The notes beneath the pieces are model-generated. The model did no database searches and was not told the DNA's origin. It was given only the letters and a program-made list of their open reading frames with translations. Positions 40,873 through 48,841 of a stretch of 64,000 nt of DNA are shown here, piece by piece. Both the position numbers and the translations under genes were made by a program. Position 1 is the first letter of the stretch. Each line of letters starts with the position of its first letter. Source of the DNA: an uncultured Lachnospiraceae bacterium (GTDB lineage Bacteria > Bacillota > Clostridia > Lachnospirales > Lachnospiraceae). Where the stretch lies: assembly GCA_946615865.1 (NCBI GenBank), contig CAMOIJ010000003.1, positions 1 to 64,000 on the forward strand, in the 5' to 3' direction.

Positions 40873-41319
40873 ATGAAAATCATGGTCAGCGCCTGCCTCG
40901 CAGGTGAGAATTGCAAATATAACGGCGGGAACAACCGCAGCGGGAAGGTTCTGAGGCTGATGGACGCAAACGAAGTGCTCACAGTCTGCCCGGAGCAGAT
41001 GGGCGGGCTTCCCACGCCGCGCGTTCCCTCAGAGATCAGGGACGGCATAGTCACCGCCAAAGACGGCCGGATCGTGGATGCGCAGTTCCGCGCCGGCGCC
41101 GCAAAGTGTCTGGAAATTGCCAAAAGAGAGCAGCCGGACCTGATCGTGCTGCAATCGAGGAGTCCCAGCTGCGGAGTGAAGCAGCGGTACGACGGCACAT
41201 TTTCGGGAAAGCTGGTGGATAGAGCCGGTGTGACCGCGCAGCTCCTTATGGATAACGGTTTTCGCTGTATTGATGTGGAGGACCTGGGCGAAGTTCATGA
41301 TGGTGTAATTCTCTCATAG
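40873..41319 (+). CDS. DUF523 protein
   Basis: The protein has 148 residues. It has the family's conserved Cys motifs: VSACLAGENCKYNGGNN at the start, CPEQMGGLPTPR, and SRSPSCGVKQRYDGTFSGKL. DUF523 proteins are small, cytoplasmic, probably metal- or thiol-dependent, and uncharacterised. AAGGAG lies upstream of the ATG. It is followed by a strong terminator. Confidence 0.9.
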   Translation: MKIMVSACLAGENCKYNGGNNRSGKVLRLMDANEVLTVCPEQMGGLPTPRVPSEIRDGIVTAKDGRIVDAQFRAGAAKCLEIAKREQPDLIVLQSRSPSCGVKQRYDGTFSGKLVDRAGVTAQLLMDNGFRCIDVEDLGEVHDGVILS

Positions 41320-41330
41320 CGCAGAAAAAC

Positions 41331-41379
41331 AGCCGCCTTCGCTGCCGGAATTCTGGCCCGACAGTAAAGGCGGCTTTTT
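41331..41379 (+). terminator. intrinsic terminator after the DUF523 gene
   Basis: AGCCGCCTT pairs with AAGGCGGCT, followed by TTTT. It closes the rightward YjbR-DUF523 unit. Confidence 0.85.
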
Positions 41380-41412
41380 GATTGGGTTAATATAGTCGAC
41401 TGCTCTTGAGAA

Positions 41413-41964
41413 TTATTCAGTTGTCTTAGAGAACAATCCCTGTTCAGCGTTCTTGGAATCCTGCCAGCGGAGTTTGTCGCCTTCCTTCATGAAAGCGCCG
41501 CTCGTCTTCTCTTCGCCGGAAATGGTCTCGTTTCCTTTGTCGTCAACAGTGTGGATTGAGTAGCTGCCGTCCTCATAGGAAAGCATGCCGGAAGTGGGGT
41601 CATATTCGCCGTGGATCGTCCAGATCGCCGTCTCTGTGGCACTTCCGCCCCAGTGAACTGTAATATCATAGCTGCCATCCTCATTTTTCACGACATCCAT
41701 GGAAGCCCTTTTGCTGACCTCATCCTCCCATGAACCGGACAGGTCCATGTCACCTACGAAATCTCCCAGGAGGTTTTCGGGTTCTGCTGCCTCGGCTGCT
41801 TCCTTGACCGTTTCCTCGGCCGCTTGCTGAGCGGCTTCCGCTTCCTTGGCGGCTTCCTGAACAGCCTCCTGCGGTGCAGCCGGGGTTTCCTGTTTCCCGC
41901 CGCAAGCGGTCATGGCATATACGCTGATGATAAGAGTGGTCAGTATAAATAATTTCTTTTTCAT
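41413..41964 (-). CDS. lipoprotein of unknown function
   Basis: The protein has 183 residues. A signal peptide with lipobox MTAC is followed by a helical Ala/Glu/Gln-rich linker (about 25-65) and a beta-rich domain of ~115 residues (MDLSGSWEDEVSKRASMDVV, WGGSATETAIWTIHGEYDPT, GMLSYEDGSYSIHTVDDKGN). The last part resembles small lipocalin-like or DUF-type bacterial lipoprotein domains that begin with a GxW motif. AGAGGAAAAAC precedes the ATG. Confidence 0.8.
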   Translation of the reverse strand: MKKKLFILTTLIISVYAMTACGGKQETPAAPQEAVQEAAKEAEAAQQAAEETVKEAAEAAEPENLLGDFVGDMDLSGSWEDEVSKRASMDVVKNEDGSYDITVHWGGSATETAIWTIHGEYDPTSGMLSYEDGSYSIHTVDDKGNETISGEEKTSGAFMKEGDKLRWQDSKNAEQGLFSKTTE

Positions 41965-42092
41965 TCGTTTTTCCTCTGCAATTTGTGCTGTGTTGACTGT
42001 TTCTACAAGTAAATATACGTTTGAGTTTGTACGGTTCCTTGCAAGTCTGAATTATAGTACCTTCTTTAGTTCCGTCTGTCAAATGAACGATC

Positions 42093-42188
42093 GACCTCTG
42101 GGGTAGTTTGTCCACACCTGTGGACAAACTACCCCAGAGGTCGCCCAATGCACACCTGTGGACAAACTTCCCCAGAGGTCTCAATATG
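42093..42188. repeat. palindromic element copy 21 (50 bp, 42093-42142) plus 38-bp tandem duplicate
   Basis: Perfect arms with matched TCCACA/TGTGGA around CC. The right half plus flank is repeated as units 42113-42150 and 42151-42188 (a few changes). It is the last element in the window. Confidence 0.96.
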
Positions 42189-42255
42189 TGGTAAAATGAC
42201 AACCAGAAAATTCTCCGAAGAAGGAAATTCTCCAGAAAGGATCAGGAATAGGAAA

Positions 42256-43260
42256 ATGGATAAATTTAAAGGCAAAAACGCTATCCCGCAGGAAGAGTTC
42301 TCTTTCGCCCAGAGTGTGATCGCGAAGCTCGGCGATTATTTCTCCAACAGGGTCGTGGGACAGGAAGAGCTCAAGAAGTCGCTGATCACGGCTGTAGTGG
42401 CGGACGGGCATATTTTGATCGAGTCGGTGCCCGGTCTCGCCAAGACCACCGCGGCGAAGGCGATCTCCGACGCCGTCAGCGGCAAGTTTTCGAGGATCCA
42501 GTGCACGCCGGACCTGCTGCCCAGCGACATCATCGGCACGCAGATCTACCACCAGGAGACCGGGAAGTTTGAGACGATCTTCGGCCCTGTTTTCGCCAAT
42601 TTCGTGCTGCTCGACGAGGTGAACAGATCCAGCGCCAAGACCCAGAGCGCCATGCTCGAAGCGATGCAGGAGCGCCAGGTCACCATCGGCGGGATCACTT
42701 ACAAGATGCCGCAGGACATCTTCATCGTCATCGCGACCCAGAACCCCATTGAGCAGGAAGGCACCTACCCTCTCTCCGAGGCCCAGACCGACCGTTTCAT
42801 GATCAAGGAGAAGATCACCTACCCGTCCGCGGACCAGGAGATCATCATTATGAACAAGATCGAGAACGGCACCATCAACAGCAAACTTCCCGCAGTGCTC
42901 ACTCTCGAGGACGTGGACAAGGTGCAGGATATCGCCGACAAGGTCTATGTGGACCACTCTGTCAAAAAATATATCGCCGATATCGTGACGGCCACCCGCT
43001 ATCCCGAACAGCACATCGACAAGAAGATCGCCGGTTATATCAGGATCGGCGCAAGCCCCCGCGCGACCATCAACTTCCTCAAGATCGCCAAGGCGAACGC
43101 GCTGATGAACGGCCGCACCTATGCGATCCCCGAGGACGTCAAGAACATGCGCCACCAGGTGCTGCGCCACAGGATCGGCCTGAACTACGCGGCCGTCGCC
43201 GACAATGTCTCCGTGGAAACGATCATCGATAAGCTTGTCAATTCGGTACCTACGCCATGA
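42256..43260 (+). CDS. MoxR-family AAA+ ATPase (second copy)
   Basis: From ATG 42256 (AGGAATAGGAAA upstream) it has 334 residues. Walker A SVPGLAKTT, Walker B NFVLLDEVNRSSAKTQSAMLEAMQE, sensor-1 IATQNPIEQEGTYPLSEAQTDRF and the lid GASPRATINFLK are all present. Compared with the copy at 1419 it is closer to the classical MoxR group that works with VWA proteins. It opens a six-gene operon whose members overlap by 4-20 bp. The frame is open upstream through the palindrome, but no ribosome site supports an earlier start. Confidence 0.95.
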   Translation: MDKFKGKNAIPQEEFSFAQSVIAKLGDYFSNRVVGQEELKKSLITAVVADGHILIESVPGLAKTTAAKAISDAVSGKFSRIQCTPDLLPSDIIGTQIYHQETGKFETIFGPVFANFVLLDEVNRSSAKTQSAMLEAMQERQVTIGGITYKMPQDIFIVIATQNPIEQEGTYPLSEAQTDRFMIKEKITYPSADQEIIIMNKIENGTINSKLPAVLTLEDVDKVQDIADKVYVDHSVKKYIADIVTATRYPEQHIDKKIAGYIRIGASPRATINFLKIAKANALMNGRTYAIPEDVKNMRHQVLRHRIGLNYAAVADNVSVETIIDKLVNSVPTP

Positions 43261-44141
43261 GTTTAGATCTTAATTACGATTATCTCGACCGGGTGCGGCG
43301 CGTCGCCGCGCTCTACACAAAGCGGAAGACCTCTGATCTTCTCGAAGGAGACTACAGTTCCATGCAGCATGGACGCAGTCTTGATTTTGATGACCTCAGG
43401 GAGTACCGCTACGGAGATGATGTCAACTACATAGACTGGAAATCCTCCTCCCGGGTGGGCAAAACATTGATCCGACGCTATTTTGCCGACAGAAAGCATG
43501 ACGTGCTGTTCATTGGCGACACTGGGAAGAAAATGACGGGCGACACGCCCGCAGGGGAGTCCAAGGAGCAGATCGCGCTGATGGCTTTCGGCGTGGCGGC
43601 TTATCTTCTGGGCAAGCAGGGGGTGAACTACGCCCTTTCCTGCTGCGGCAGCGAGAGTTCCAGGGTCAGTTCCTTCACCTCCGGCCCCATGCACCTCGAG
43701 GAGCTGATCACCGAGTACCATAAGGCGCTCGAGTGCGGCGTGCCCAAGCAGAGCTTCTACGACACGGTCTCCAGTGCCGCAGGTCTTTTCGAGCGGCACA
43801 TGGTAATGATCATCATCACAGACGCGGAGGGGCTCGCCGAGATGGACGAGACCCTTGTCAGGCGCCTGATCTACTATAACGATGTCTACATTTTCAAGAT
43901 CGAGGACGCGCTTCTGACAGCGGACGGCGCGTTCGACCTTGAGGACGACCGCTTTGTAGATCCTTTCCTGGCCATCTGCTGGGACCTCCGGCAGGAGGAA
44001 CTGAAGATCAGGGAGGATCTGGAGCGCACCGCGGATCATCTTCTCACCCGGAACCGCATCTTCTTCAAGAGCGTTTCCAAAGAGGAAGAGATCGTCGACA
44101 CCCTCATCGATCTGTTCGGCCGCAGAAAGGAGGTACAATGA
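43257..44141 (+). CDS. DUF58 domain protein
   Basis: The protein has 294 residues. It has LLEGDYSSMQHGRSLDFDDL, REYRYGDDVNYIDWKSSSRV (the DUF58 signature) and a VWA-like FIGDTGKKM segment. Unlike the DUF58 protein at 2342 it has no membrane helices, so it is cytoplasmic or peripheral. It overlaps MoxR and the next gene by 4 bp each. Confidence 0.92.
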   Translation: MSLDLNYDYLDRVRRVAALYTKRKTSDLLEGDYSSMQHGRSLDFDDLREYRYGDDVNYIDWKSSSRVGKTLIRRYFADRKHDVLFIGDTGKKMTGDTPAGESKEQIALMAFGVAAYLLGKQGVNYALSCCGSESSRVSSFTSGPMHLEELITEYHKALECGVPKQSFYDTVSSAAGLFERHMVMIIITDAEGLAEMDETLVRRLIYYNDVYIFKIEDALLTADGAFDLEDDRFVDPFLAICWDLRQEELKIREDLERTADHLLTRNRIFFKSVSKEEEIVDTLIDLFGRRKEVQ

Positions 44142-45022
44142 AGTATTCCATAGATCTTCAGTCTCCTTTCTCCTTCTCTCCCTATTGGTACGCGGTTGGG
44201 ATCGCGCTGATCGTCCTGGCACTGCTGCTCCGCTTCGGCTTCAACCGGCTCTTCGCCGTGAAGCTTGACTCTCCTTTCCGGATCGACAAGCTCCGCCGGG
44301 ACTGCCTCCGTCAGGTTGGAAAGATCGAGCAGGCCTATAATAACAAAGAGATCGACTCCCGATCTGCCCACCAGCAGATGAGTCAGGAAGTCCGAAGGTT
44401 CGTTCACAATGTCACCGGCCTTGAGACGGGAACCATGGTCCTGGAGGACCTGAGCAGGCTGGGACGGCCCGAACTGGCGGAACTCATCAGAGAATACTAT
44501 GAGCCTATGTTCGCCCGCGCTTCTTTTGTCGACGCCGGCGCTTCCCTGGAGAAGGGCAAGGCCCTGGTGGACAAGGTCTACGGGCGAGCCATAAAAGAGC
44601 AGAAGATCCGCCGCACCGCGGAGCGTCAGTCTTCCGTCAACAGATTTCTCAACAAAGCCACTCGGATAACGCCCCGTTTCCTGCGAAAATTCCTGGTGCT
44701 GCCCAAGATATGCCACAACTCCCTCACCTGGATGGAGCGTATCCAGCTTGCTTTCGAGGCGGGGGATCTCGATCCTCACAGCACAGTCGAGAATATGAAC
44801 AGAGCTGTACGGAGTTTCGTCTATGCCGTGACAGGCGCCGGGGACGAGGAAGAGGCCTTAGCGAAAGCCCGCGAAACCGCCCTCCGAAACAGCGCGCCCG
44901 GCATCGCGAGGACTATCAGAAAATGCTATGACCCCGTTTCACCGGACTGCAGTCACGAGGAAGCGCGGCGCATGATCAATAAAGGTAAGGAGCTGATCAA
45001 AGATGAGTGTAAGTTTTCATAA
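44138..45022 (+). CDS. membrane-anchored protein with two copies of a helical domain
   Basis: The protein has 294 residues. A hydrophobic helix at about 17-40 is followed by two similar helical domains (about 48-148 and 188-292). Shared pattern: charged helix, VRRFVHNVTG versus VRSFVYAVTG, a middle loop, LAELIREYYEP versus IARTIRKCYDP, and an end LEKGKALVDK versus INKGKELIKD. I know no name for it, but its position between DUF58 and the VWA protein matches the membrane subunit of MoxR operons. It overlaps the VWA gene by 20 bp. Confidence 0.8.
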   Translation: MKYSIDLQSPFSFSPYWYAVGIALIVLALLLRFGFNRLFAVKLDSPFRIDKLRRDCLRQVGKIEQAYNNKEIDSRSAHQQMSQEVRRFVHNVTGLETGTMVLEDLSRLGRPELAELIREYYEPMFARASFVDAGASLEKGKALVDKVYGRAIKEQKIRRTAERQSSVNRFLNKATRITPRFLRKFLVLPKICHNSLTWMERIQLAFEAGDLDPHSTVENMNRAVRSFVYAVTGAGDEEEALAKARETALRNSAPGIARTIRKCYDPVSPDCSHEEARRMINKGKELIKDECKFS

Positions 45023-46988
45023 TCCCTGGGCACTCATTCTCGCGGCGCTTCTTACCGCCGCGGTATGTTTTGCCGCGTTTAAACTCAAGAAAAGGCCTGA
45101 CAGCAAGGCTTTTATTAAAGCCGCCAACACGGCCCGCATCAAGGCGAACCCGCTCTACAGGCGCCGCCTCATAGAAGCTGTGATCTTCCGGGTCCTGACA
45201 GCCGCAGGGCTGATCCTGGCGATCGTGGCCGCCTCTTTTCTCGTCGCGCGGCCCTTTAAAAGAGACACGATCAAGGACACTGTCAACCGCAGAGATGTTT
45301 TTCTGTGCGTAGACCTGTCCTCCTCCAACTATGAGGGTGTGCAGAATCTCGTACAGGCCTTCCGGGAAACTGTGACGGGCCTCGACGGCGACCGCATCGG
45401 GATCTCGCTGTTTAACACTTCCAGTATCCAGTTTGTCCCGATGACAGACGATTACGATTTTGTCCTCCGCAGGCTGGATTCCCTGGAGGGATATCTGGCT
45501 GCCCAAGAGGAATTTGAGACTTCCTACGCGCAGAAGTACGACTCTGTATACGATATCCCGGACTCCGAGAGAGCCCGCTACGAGGAACTGAACAAGATCC
45601 TTTCCTCTTTTGACGAAGGTCTGACGGCAGGTTACGAAATGAAGGGCACTTCCGCCATCGGCGAAGGCCTGGCCTCCTGTCTCTTCAGCTTCCCGGAGCT
45701 CACTGAGGAAGAGCGGACAAGGGTCATCATATTCGTTTCAGACAACCGGCCTGAACTTCTCGGCGACCCGCTTGTGACGCTGAAAGACGCCGCGGGCATG
45801 TGCGCCTTTGACAAAGTAACTGTATTCGGCATCGATCCCGCGAACCCGGAGAGCGATGGGGCTATGACCGTTGCCGCCGAGATGCAGGAAGCCGTGGAAT
45901 CCACAGGCGGCAAGTTCTACGGTCCCGGCACTGCCCTGTCCGCCGAGGAGATCCTCGCAGACATCCAGTCCCTCGAGCGCAAGATCACCAGTACAGCCAC
46001 TGCCACCGAAGACACAGATCTTCCGACAGTGTGGTTCTATGTGCTCGCCGCGGGCTTTGTGCTGATCGTTCTGACGACCGCTTATTTTATCCTGCGCAGA
46101 GGCGTCACGAGAGGGAAACTCTCCCGCAAAGTGACAGCCATTGTGATACTCGCATGCATGGCGGGCGGCGTCGTCGGCGTTGGCCTCAGGCCCATGTATC
46201 TGAGCCCGGACGCGGAGATCCGCACCAACAACCTGGACGTCGCTTTTGTGGTGGATACCACCATCAGTATGTGGGCTGAGGACCACAAGGGCGGCAAGCG
46301 CATGGATGGCGTCCAAAAAGACATTCAGATGATCATGGACGCCCTTCCCGGGAGCAGTTTCTCCGTTATCAGTTTCAGCAACGGCGCGGAGATCCTGACT
46401 CCTTTCACTCAGGATATTGTATCCGTCAGCGATATAGTATCCGATCTGGATATGCCGTCCTTTACTACCTCTCAGGGCTCGTCCCTGAACACTGCCTTCG
46501 AGGCTCTGCGCATTACAGCGGAGTCCGCGGCGGCAAAAAAGGGAAACCGCAGGACTATCGTCTTTCTTTTCAGCGACGGCGAGACCACTGACGGCTCCAC
46601 TCTCATGAGCTTCAGCGAGCTGCACGGGCTGGTGGACAACGGCGCGGTCCTCGGTTACGGCACAGCGGCCGGCGGCCGCATGAATTACCCCGGACGGGGT
46701 TATATCAAAAATGTGTCGGACGGCACGATCGCCCTCTCCCATATCGACGAGGACGCTCTGCGGCAGGTCGCCGGCGACTTGGGACTCCTCTACATCAACG
46801 AGACCAGCGACCCGGGCAGCGCTCTCTCCACGAGGCTGCAGACGATCCGGCTGATGAGCCGCGACGCCTTTTTCGCCGACGGCAACCGGACAGGCTATCT
46901 GGAGACCTACCACTACTTTGCGGCCTTCGTAGGTCTGCTGCTTCTGGTCTGGCTCTTTTTGACCATTTACAGAGGGGGGGTGGCGTGA
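45003..46988 (+). CDS. membrane protein with two von Willebrand A domains
   Basis: The protein has 661 residues. N-terminal hydrophobic helices (about 7-23 and 60-80) precede VWA domain 1 with MIDAS start DVFLCVDLSSSN (about residue 98). Two helices near 342-402 follow, then VWA domain 2 with NLDVAFVVDTTISMW (about residue 409), and a final helix near 640-658. BatA/BatB-like proteins carry one VWA each; this looks like a BatA-BatB fusion. It is probably the metal-dependent partner of the MoxR ATPase at the membrane. Confidence 0.93.
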   Translation: MSVSFHNPWALILAALLTAAVCFAAFKLKKRPDSKAFIKAANTARIKANPLYRRRLIEAVIFRVLTAAGLILAIVAASFLVARPFKRDTIKDTVNRRDVFLCVDLSSSNYEGVQNLVQAFRETVTGLDGDRIGISLFNTSSIQFVPMTDDYDFVLRRLDSLEGYLAAQEEFETSYAQKYDSVYDIPDSERARYEELNKILSSFDEGLTAGYEMKGTSAIGEGLASCLFSFPELTEEERTRVIIFVSDNRPELLGDPLVTLKDAAGMCAFDKVTVFGIDPANPESDGAMTVAAEMQEAVESTGGKFYGPGTALSAEEILADIQSLERKITSTATATEDTDLPTVWFYVLAAGFVLIVLTTAYFILRRGVTRGKLSRKVTAIVILACMAGGVVGVGLRPMYLSPDAEIRTNNLDVAFVVDTTISMWAEDHKGGKRMDGVQKDIQMIMDALPGSSFSVISFSNGAEILTPFTQDIVSVSDIVSDLDMPSFTTSQGSSLNTAFEALRITAESAAAKKGNRRTIVFLFSDGETTDGSTLMSFSELHGLVDNGAVLGYGTAAGGRMNYPGRGYIKNVSDGTIALSHIDEDALRQVAGDLGLLYINETSDPGSALSTRLQTIRLMSRDAFFADGNRTGYLETYHYFAAFVGLLLLVWLFLTIYRGGVA

Positions 46989-47857
46989 TGAATCCGGATT
47001 TTGAAAAGATCAAAAACGTGCTCGCCATAATCCGCAGAGTCCTCCTCACCGTCTGCGCTCTTGTGATCACGGCGGGAGCCCTCATTCTGCTGAGGAGCCT
47101 CATCAACGCGGAATTTCTGCGCAGCTACAACAGCGGTCGCTATTCCCCGATCCCCGAGAATATCCTGCCTTATCTCCCCTTCGGCGAGAACTATGTGGCG
47201 CCTTACAATCTCGGAAATGTGGAATACCAGCGAGGCAATTACGACAAAGCGATCTATTACTATTCTCTGGCATATCAGAATGGTCCGCCGGAACATCCCG
47301 AACACGATGAGGAATGTAAGATCCGCGTGAATCTCGCTCTGTCCATGTGCCACACGATCGATTTCGACAACCTGGATTACTCCGACGCGGAGGCAGTCGC
47401 AGAGGCGATGACCACGCTGCAGCAGGCGCGCGCTATTTTGACTGAGGCGGAGTGTGCCAGTGAACCCGTTGGCAGCGACGACGGTCATTACCGCGACGCG
47501 GATAAGCTCAAGCACGACATCGACAGGATGCTCGAGCAGATGCAGAACCAGTCCGATTCCAACGAGGACGGCGGAAACGGCGGAGACGGCCAGGACGAGA
47601 ATCAGGACGGCGGTGAAGGTCAGGATGAAAATCAGGACCAGAGTGACGGCGGCGGCGACCAGGACAAGAAAGACGCCCAGAGTCAGAAGGAAGAAGAACA
47701 GCGGGTCAAAGAAGAGCAAGCCCGCCAGGAGAAGCTCAAGGAAGACCTCCGTCAGCAGAAAGAAGACCTCAAAGACGGCAGCAGCTCGTCCTCCTATGAT
47801 TATGAGTACATAGACGGCGGAGACGCCCAGGGATACGGAGAAGGAACACTATGGTAA
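46985..47857 (+). CDS. membrane-anchored TPR protein with acidic tail (BatC-like)
   Basis: The protein has 290 residues. One hydrophobic helix (about 14-38) is followed by a TPR-type segment (YNLGNVEYQRGNYDKAIYYY) and more helices, then a low-complexity Asp/Gln/Gly-rich stretch (about 185-235), a Lys/Glu/Gln coiled-coil-like segment and a Ser/Tyr/Gly tail. This matches the TPR subunit that follows VWA proteins in Bat/MoxR operons. It overlaps both neighbours. Confidence 0.87.
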   Translation: MMNPDFEKIKNVLAIIRRVLLTVCALVITAGALILLRSLINAEFLRSYNSGRYSPIPENILPYLPFGENYVAPYNLGNVEYQRGNYDKAIYYYSLAYQNGPPEHPEHDEECKIRVNLALSMCHTIDFDNLDYSDAEAVAEAMTTLQQARAILTEAECASEPVGSDDGHYRDADKLKHDIDRMLEQMQNQSDSNEDGGNGGDGQDENQDGGEGQDENQDQSDGGGDQDKKDAQSQKEEEQRVKEEQARQEKLKEDLRQQKEDLKDGSSSSSYDYEYIDGGDAQGYGEGTLW

Positions 47858-48819
47858 CCGGAAAGAAAAAACTGATCACAGCGGCCGCGGCAGGCTGTCT
47901 TGCACTGGCTTTGGCCGGGATTTCTTCCCTGACAATGGCCGGCAGCCCGGCACTGGCGGCTGAGGACAAGACAGAGGACGTCATGCACGGCCCGGACGTG
48001 CCCCCGAAAGGGATGCGCTACGACGAGTGGAAAGGATTTGAGTACACCAAAGATACAGAGTTTGACCTCAGGACCTTCTGGACCATTACAATGTATGATC
48101 ACTCAAAGCCGGAGTCTCACGACCTGTTCCGGGATCCCGAGAACGTCGAAGACGCGGTCCTTAAGATCGTCGACGCGAAATCGGAGCCTGTGGGCGGTGA
48201 GATGAAGCTGCGCTCGGGCGGATTTGTGGACATCACTGTCGAGCTCTACTGGACCGGGACCATGAACGGGGTCGAGAGTACCTACGCCTATGAGCACTAC
48301 TACAAAGATCCCTTTTACGTCCAGTGGTCTGAAAACGCGGCCTATCCCTGCGACGCCTACACCGGCACTTCCCTTCTGAACTACTTCAGTTCCAACGATG
48401 ATGCGGCGGACGACAGCATAAGCCCCGGACAAGCCTCGGCTTCTTCCATGGCGGAGTCGGACATCACCTGGAACGGGCGCACTTACAGGCTCTTTGCCCA
48501 GTCGGATATCCGCAACGCTTCTTTTTCCGACTGGAACGAGAGGCAGGACGGCGACAAATACCGCTTCACCTGTCCGGCCGCTCTAGAGACAACGCTCACA
48601 TTCCGCGTGCCGGCCGACTACGACGGGCTGGTCCTCGCCATTGACAAAGACATCACCGATGAACGGGATTACCACCTCACGGAAAACGGCGAATATATCA
48701 GTTCCTCAGATCTCTATGCGGACATCCTGACGAGGAGCGACGGAACCAAACAGTCGGCAGATGACTTCTACTTCATACGCGTCTCGGATCTGCTGGAGTA
48801 TTTCAAGGATAAGCATTGA
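47851..48819 (+). CDS. exported protein of unknown function in the MoxR operon
   Basis: The protein has 322 residues. A Sec signal peptide ends around Ala-Leu-Ala-Ala (residues 30-37). The mature part is rich in aromatic and acidic residues with no cysteine pairs beyond two scattered Cys; blocks include DVPPKGMRYDEWKGFEYTKD and FRVPADYDGLVLAIDKDITD. I do not recognise the domain; it resembles the secreted substrate-like or DUF4352-like proteins at the end of such operons. It overlaps the TPR gene by 7 bp. Confidence 0.75.
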   Translation: MVTGKKKLITAAAAGCLALALAGISSLTMAGSPALAAEDKTEDVMHGPDVPPKGMRYDEWKGFEYTKDTEFDLRTFWTITMYDHSKPESHDLFRDPENVEDAVLKIVDAKSEPVGGEMKLRSGGFVDITVELYWTGTMNGVESTYAYEHYYKDPFYVQWSENAAYPCDAYTGTSLLNYFSSNDDAADDSISPGQASASSMAESDITWNGRTYRLFAQSDIRNASFSDWNERQDGDKYRFTCPAALETTLTFRVPADYDGLVLAIDKDITDERDYHLTENGEYISSSDLYADILTRSDGTKQSADDFYFIRVSDLLEYFKDKH

Positions 48820-48841
48820 ATCCTAAAGGAGAACGGACGAT

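Noticed and set aside
9041-42142. Palindromes as a CRISPR array
   Set aside because: Copies are 0.6-4 kb apart with genes between them, and there are no cas genes or uniform short spacers.
9041-42142. Palindromes as simple intrinsic terminators
   Set aside because: Stems are long and GC-containing, but no T-run follows on either strand; bases after the element are usually GCTC, GATT or similar. Several copies also lie between divergent genes where no terminator is needed. An effect on RNA 3' ends remains possible.
9041-42142. Integron attC sites
   Set aside because: No integrase gene or attI is seen, and the elements lack the R/L box layout and extrahelical bases of attC sites. They also flank multi-gene units with their own promoters in both orientations.
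9041-42142. Insertion sequences with target-site duplications
   Set aside because: No transposase frame fits within 50-68 bp, and I could not find consistent direct repeats immediately outside both ends; only one-sided end-plus-flank duplications occur.
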